DNA of 20,939 nucleotides. Source: Reticulitermes lucifugus (Eukaryota; Arthropoda; Insecta; Blattodea; Rhinotermitidae). Positions 19,484 to 20,939 of the stretch are shown here, in pieces; the stretch's first letter is position 1, and the number at the start of each line of letters is the position of its first letter. The DNA lies in the NCBI GenBank assembly GCA_026260175.1, contig JAKCWW010002296.1:9527-30465 (forward strand), written 5' to 3'. Both the position numbers and the translations under genes were made by a program. The notes beneath the pieces were generated by a model. It saw only the letters and a list, made by a program, of their open reading frames with translations. It ran no database searches and was not told the DNA's origin.

Positions 19484-19765
19484 TTGTGTCTCCATCACCT
19501 TGGATTATTCAGGGTGTGACTCGGTAATTAAAGTTGATTATCACTTTCTGTTATCAGAGACGAGTGTGATTGTGTCCATCTGGGATGATCTTATCGGGGA
19601 CTCCAAAAGCAGGACTGATTCTAATTCACATTCCGTCAACAGAGACGATTTACACTCTTTCCGTAATCAGGAATGATCCTGCCTTTGAATATATCGTTGT
19701 CAGGGATCACTAAGTCTGTCTCATAACCTGGAATTTTCCTCTCTCGCCACGCAAAGAATTGTCTG
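19484..19765. repeat. Degenerate ~30-nt tandem repeat (old minisatellite)
   Basis: A motif close to CAGGGATGAT recurs at 19510 (CAGGGTGTGA), 19555 (CAGAGACGAG), 19580 (CTGGGATGAT), 19610 (CAGGACTGAT), 19640 (CAGAGACGAT), 19668 (CAGGAATGAT), 19701 (CAGGGATCAC) and 19728 (CTGGAATTTT). From the second copy on, the spacings are 25, 30, 30, 28, 33 and 27 bases. The bases before each copy often read TCCGTNAT or CCATC. This is a worn tandem array of about nine units. No frame stays open through it. Confidence 0.6.
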
Positions 19766-20060
19766 TCTCCACCATCTAAGTTGAACCAAGTTAGATGGAG
19801 TTTTACTCCGTACGGACGTGACAGTCATTGCTGATGACGAAGTCAGAAATAGAGTCATACTTTTTTTTTTGAAAATTACAGATATAGTAATCTTGTGCAC
19901 TTGCTGCTGCTGCTGAAGATACCACAAGTGGAGAGGTTTACTCTAGTTCAGTTTACATGCTCGGTATTTAGACTTCTGTCCTTTTCTTAGAGAAATAATA
20001 TAGGCGAGATATGAGGTTCTTAATGCATTGTTTCTGAGAATTCAGATCTTCTAAGATATG

Positions 20061-20115
20061 ACACTGTGTCATTAGGTTAGTGGTTCCCGACGTTTCGAAG
20101 GCACGTAGCTGAAAA
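20061..20115 (-). mobile_element. Half copy of hammerhead-like terminus family
   Basis: ACTGTGTCATTAGGTTAGTG, then GTTCCCGACGTTTCGAAGGC and ACGTAG, aligns with 17717-17764 (CTGTGTCGTTGGGTGAGTGG, TTTCCGACGTTTCGACGG, AACGTGG). Only the GAAAC-side arm is present, and the partner arm is missing. It is therefore a truncated copy of the family at 17702-17829. Confidence 0.55.
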
Positions 20116-20196
20116 CAAACGCATCGCTTTGCGACTTATTGTTGTAGCGAAACTTCAGTGGCATTGAAAAAGGTACCGACATACTAAGTGCATGCA

Positions 20197-20468
20197 GGCC
20201 GTGCCATGGCTCAGGCGGTTAGTCGCCGACCTCTCACCGCGGAGTTCGATCCCGGGTCAGTCCATGTGGGATTTGTGGTGGACAAAGTGGCACTGGGACA
20301 GGTTTTNNNNCCGAGTACTTCGGTTTTCCCCTGTCAATTTCATTTCACCGGTGCTCCATTACAAGGAAAAACGAAAAAACACTATCTTCATCACAGGGTT
20401 GCACAATAAGCCTCAAGGCTGCGGTGCATCCATAGTATCTGCTGCGGGGCCCTTCACCCTAACAAAAA
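20197..20468 (+). mobile_element. SINE family B, full-length, with a 4-N gap
   Basis: This copy keeps both pol III promoter boxes: A box TGGCTCAGGCGG (20207-20218) and B box AGTTCGATCCC (20243-20253), with a tRNA-like head around them. The body repeats the blocks of the 13622 copy: GTCCATGTGGGATTTGTGG, ACAAAGTGGCACTGGGACAG, CGAGTACTTCGGTTTTCCCC, CTGCTGCGGGGCCCTTCACC. Four Ns at 20307-20310 fall where the other copy has three bases. The short frames that run across the Ns are not genes. Confidence 0.93.
20207..20253 (+). promoter_or_regulatory. Internal pol III promoter of SINE B (A and B boxes)
   Basis: TGGCTCAGGCGG fits the A-box consensus and AGTTCGATCCC the B-box consensus, with about 24 bases between them. 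In tRNA-derived SINEs these two boxes recruit TFIIIC and start transcription upstream. Of the SINE copies in the window this one has the best-preserved pair. Confidence 0.7.
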
Positions 20469-20557
20469 AGTGCGCGAAAATTCGTTCATTTACCGATGGC
20501 CAGTTCTATGTTTGATACGGTAAGACATGATTCATAGGTTCCCAGGATATTCTCAAA

Positions 20558-20703
20558 TGTCTTAGTGGCTTCGAATTCAGGAGTTCCCGGTTTCGAATCT
20601 CGGCCCCGGATGTCGTAAAGTTTAATGTTTCCTTGTTTTTCTTTGTTCCTTCAATAATATGCTGGAATAGTACCTTCCAAGACCGCCTCTTTCCATACCC
20701 TCA
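20558..20703 (+). mobile_element. SINE family D copy (first of two adjacent copies)
   Basis: CTTAGTGGCTTCGAATTCAG, then a B box GGTTTCGAATCTCGG with one extra T (20589-20603), leads to CCGGATGTCG. Worn body blocks follow (ATATGCTGGAATAGTACCTT, AAGACCGCCTCTTTCC), matching the layout of the copies at 16963-17145 and 20729-20860. The copy is old and has no visible target-site duplication. Confidence 0.55.
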
Positions 20704-20728
20704 TTAATTCTTACTGAATATCAAGGTT

Positions 20729-20860
20729 AAGTAATTAGCACTCCAGTTTTGTGTTCGAAAGGTACCAGGTTCAAATCTCGACACGGATGTCGGCTATCCT
20801 GAAATTTTCGTTGTTTTCCACCGTTTGCTCAGCCAAATACCGGATAGCATCTCAAATAAA
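20729..20860 (+). mobile_element. SINE family D copy (second of two adjacent copies)
   Basis: AAGTAATTAGCACTCCAGTT, then GTGTTCGAAAGGTACCAG and the B box GGTTCAAATCTCG (20768-20780), precede ACGGATGTCGG. The body continues with TTTTCGTTGTTTTCCACCG and AGCCAAATACCGGATAGCAT. The tRNA-like head and the CGGATGTCG / CCGGATAG blocks tie it to the copy 30 bases upstream. Confidence 0.6.
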
Positions 20861-20872
20861 TATTCTTCTTAT

Positions 20873-20939
20873 TCTGTGGCTCGACAGCCCTATATGGGCA
20901 TGGGCCTCCTCGTTTCGTCGAGGTTTCATGATCACACAC
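20873..20939 (-). mobile_element. SINE family A, 3' end, cut by window edge
   Basis: Read on the minus strand, GTGTGTGATCATGAAACCTC, then ACGAAACGAGGAGGCCCATG and AGGGCTGTCGAGCCACAG, aligns with the 3' end of the full copy (GTGTGTGATCTAGAAACCTC and onward to GGGCTGTTGCGCTACAG). The 5' part lies beyond the right edge. It is moderately diverged. Confidence 0.82.

Noticed and set aside
20197-20270. A tRNA gene
   Set aside because: A and B boxes are present, but the acceptor stem and anticodon arm do not fold, and the sequence continues into the SINE body.
20192-20515. A 107-codon open frame on the plus strand
   Set aside because: It runs through SINE B and across the N gap. The same peptide pattern appears in the SINE copy at 13622, so it is repeat sequence read as protein.
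1-20939. CRISPR arrays, bacterial operons, ribosome binding sites or rRNA
   Set aside because: None is visible. The sequence has the character of an insect nuclear genome, where the bacterial features are not expected.

Overview
The window looks like AT-rich, repeat-littered nuclear DNA of an insect, most probably a cockroach or termite (Blattodea). This rests on recognising several interspersed repeat families by eye: tRNA-derived SINEs, two decayed LINE 3' ends whose translations resemble tails I know from cockroach and termite genomes, and Penelope-type termini. No database search was possible, so the organism call is an inference. I see no complete host protein-coding gene. The open frames are short, many begin at non-ATG codons, and most are chance or repeat-derived. 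The window is best read as intergenic or deep intronic DNA. One 70-codon open frame (16389-16598, +) has protein-like composition and may be an exon or a gene remnant.

Layout. Positions 1-110 hold the 3' part of a tRNA-SINE (family A). A hammerhead-like retroelement terminus lies at 1538-1580. A minus-strand SINE nest at 3028-3477 joins a decayed SINE B to a younger SINE A with a clear target-site duplication. A near-perfect 147-bp palindrome lies at 4092-4238. Next come microsatellites (5606-5631 and 6118-6151), a complete hammerhead-type fold (7076-7120, minus), a decayed LINE tail (7862-8134), a full-length SINE A with target-site duplication (9568-9859), a 240-bp MITE with TA ends (11402-11641), SINE B (13622-13897), a hAT-like GC-rich palindrome (14574-14601) and a minus-strand SINE C (15795-15965). 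The distal part holds a SINE D (16963-17145), an inverted-repeat hammerhead-like terminus (17702-17829), a second LINE tail (18103-18655, minus), another hammerhead fold (18969-19011), a degenerate ~30-nt tandem array (19484-19765), a full SINE B with four Ns (20197-20468), two adjacent SINE D copies and part of a SINE A at the right edge.

The most interesting signal is a set of about nine short CTGANGA / hairpin / GAAAC motifs, resembling the hammerhead-type termini of Penelope-like elements, spread over both strands. In at least three of them stem I has different sequences that still pair, which is the pattern expected if the RNA fold was once selected. One motif lies at the exact centre of the 147-bp palindrome, which suggests a snap-back copying origin. 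The elements do not form a pathway: they are independent insertions of selfish DNA, and all coding parts seen are broken.
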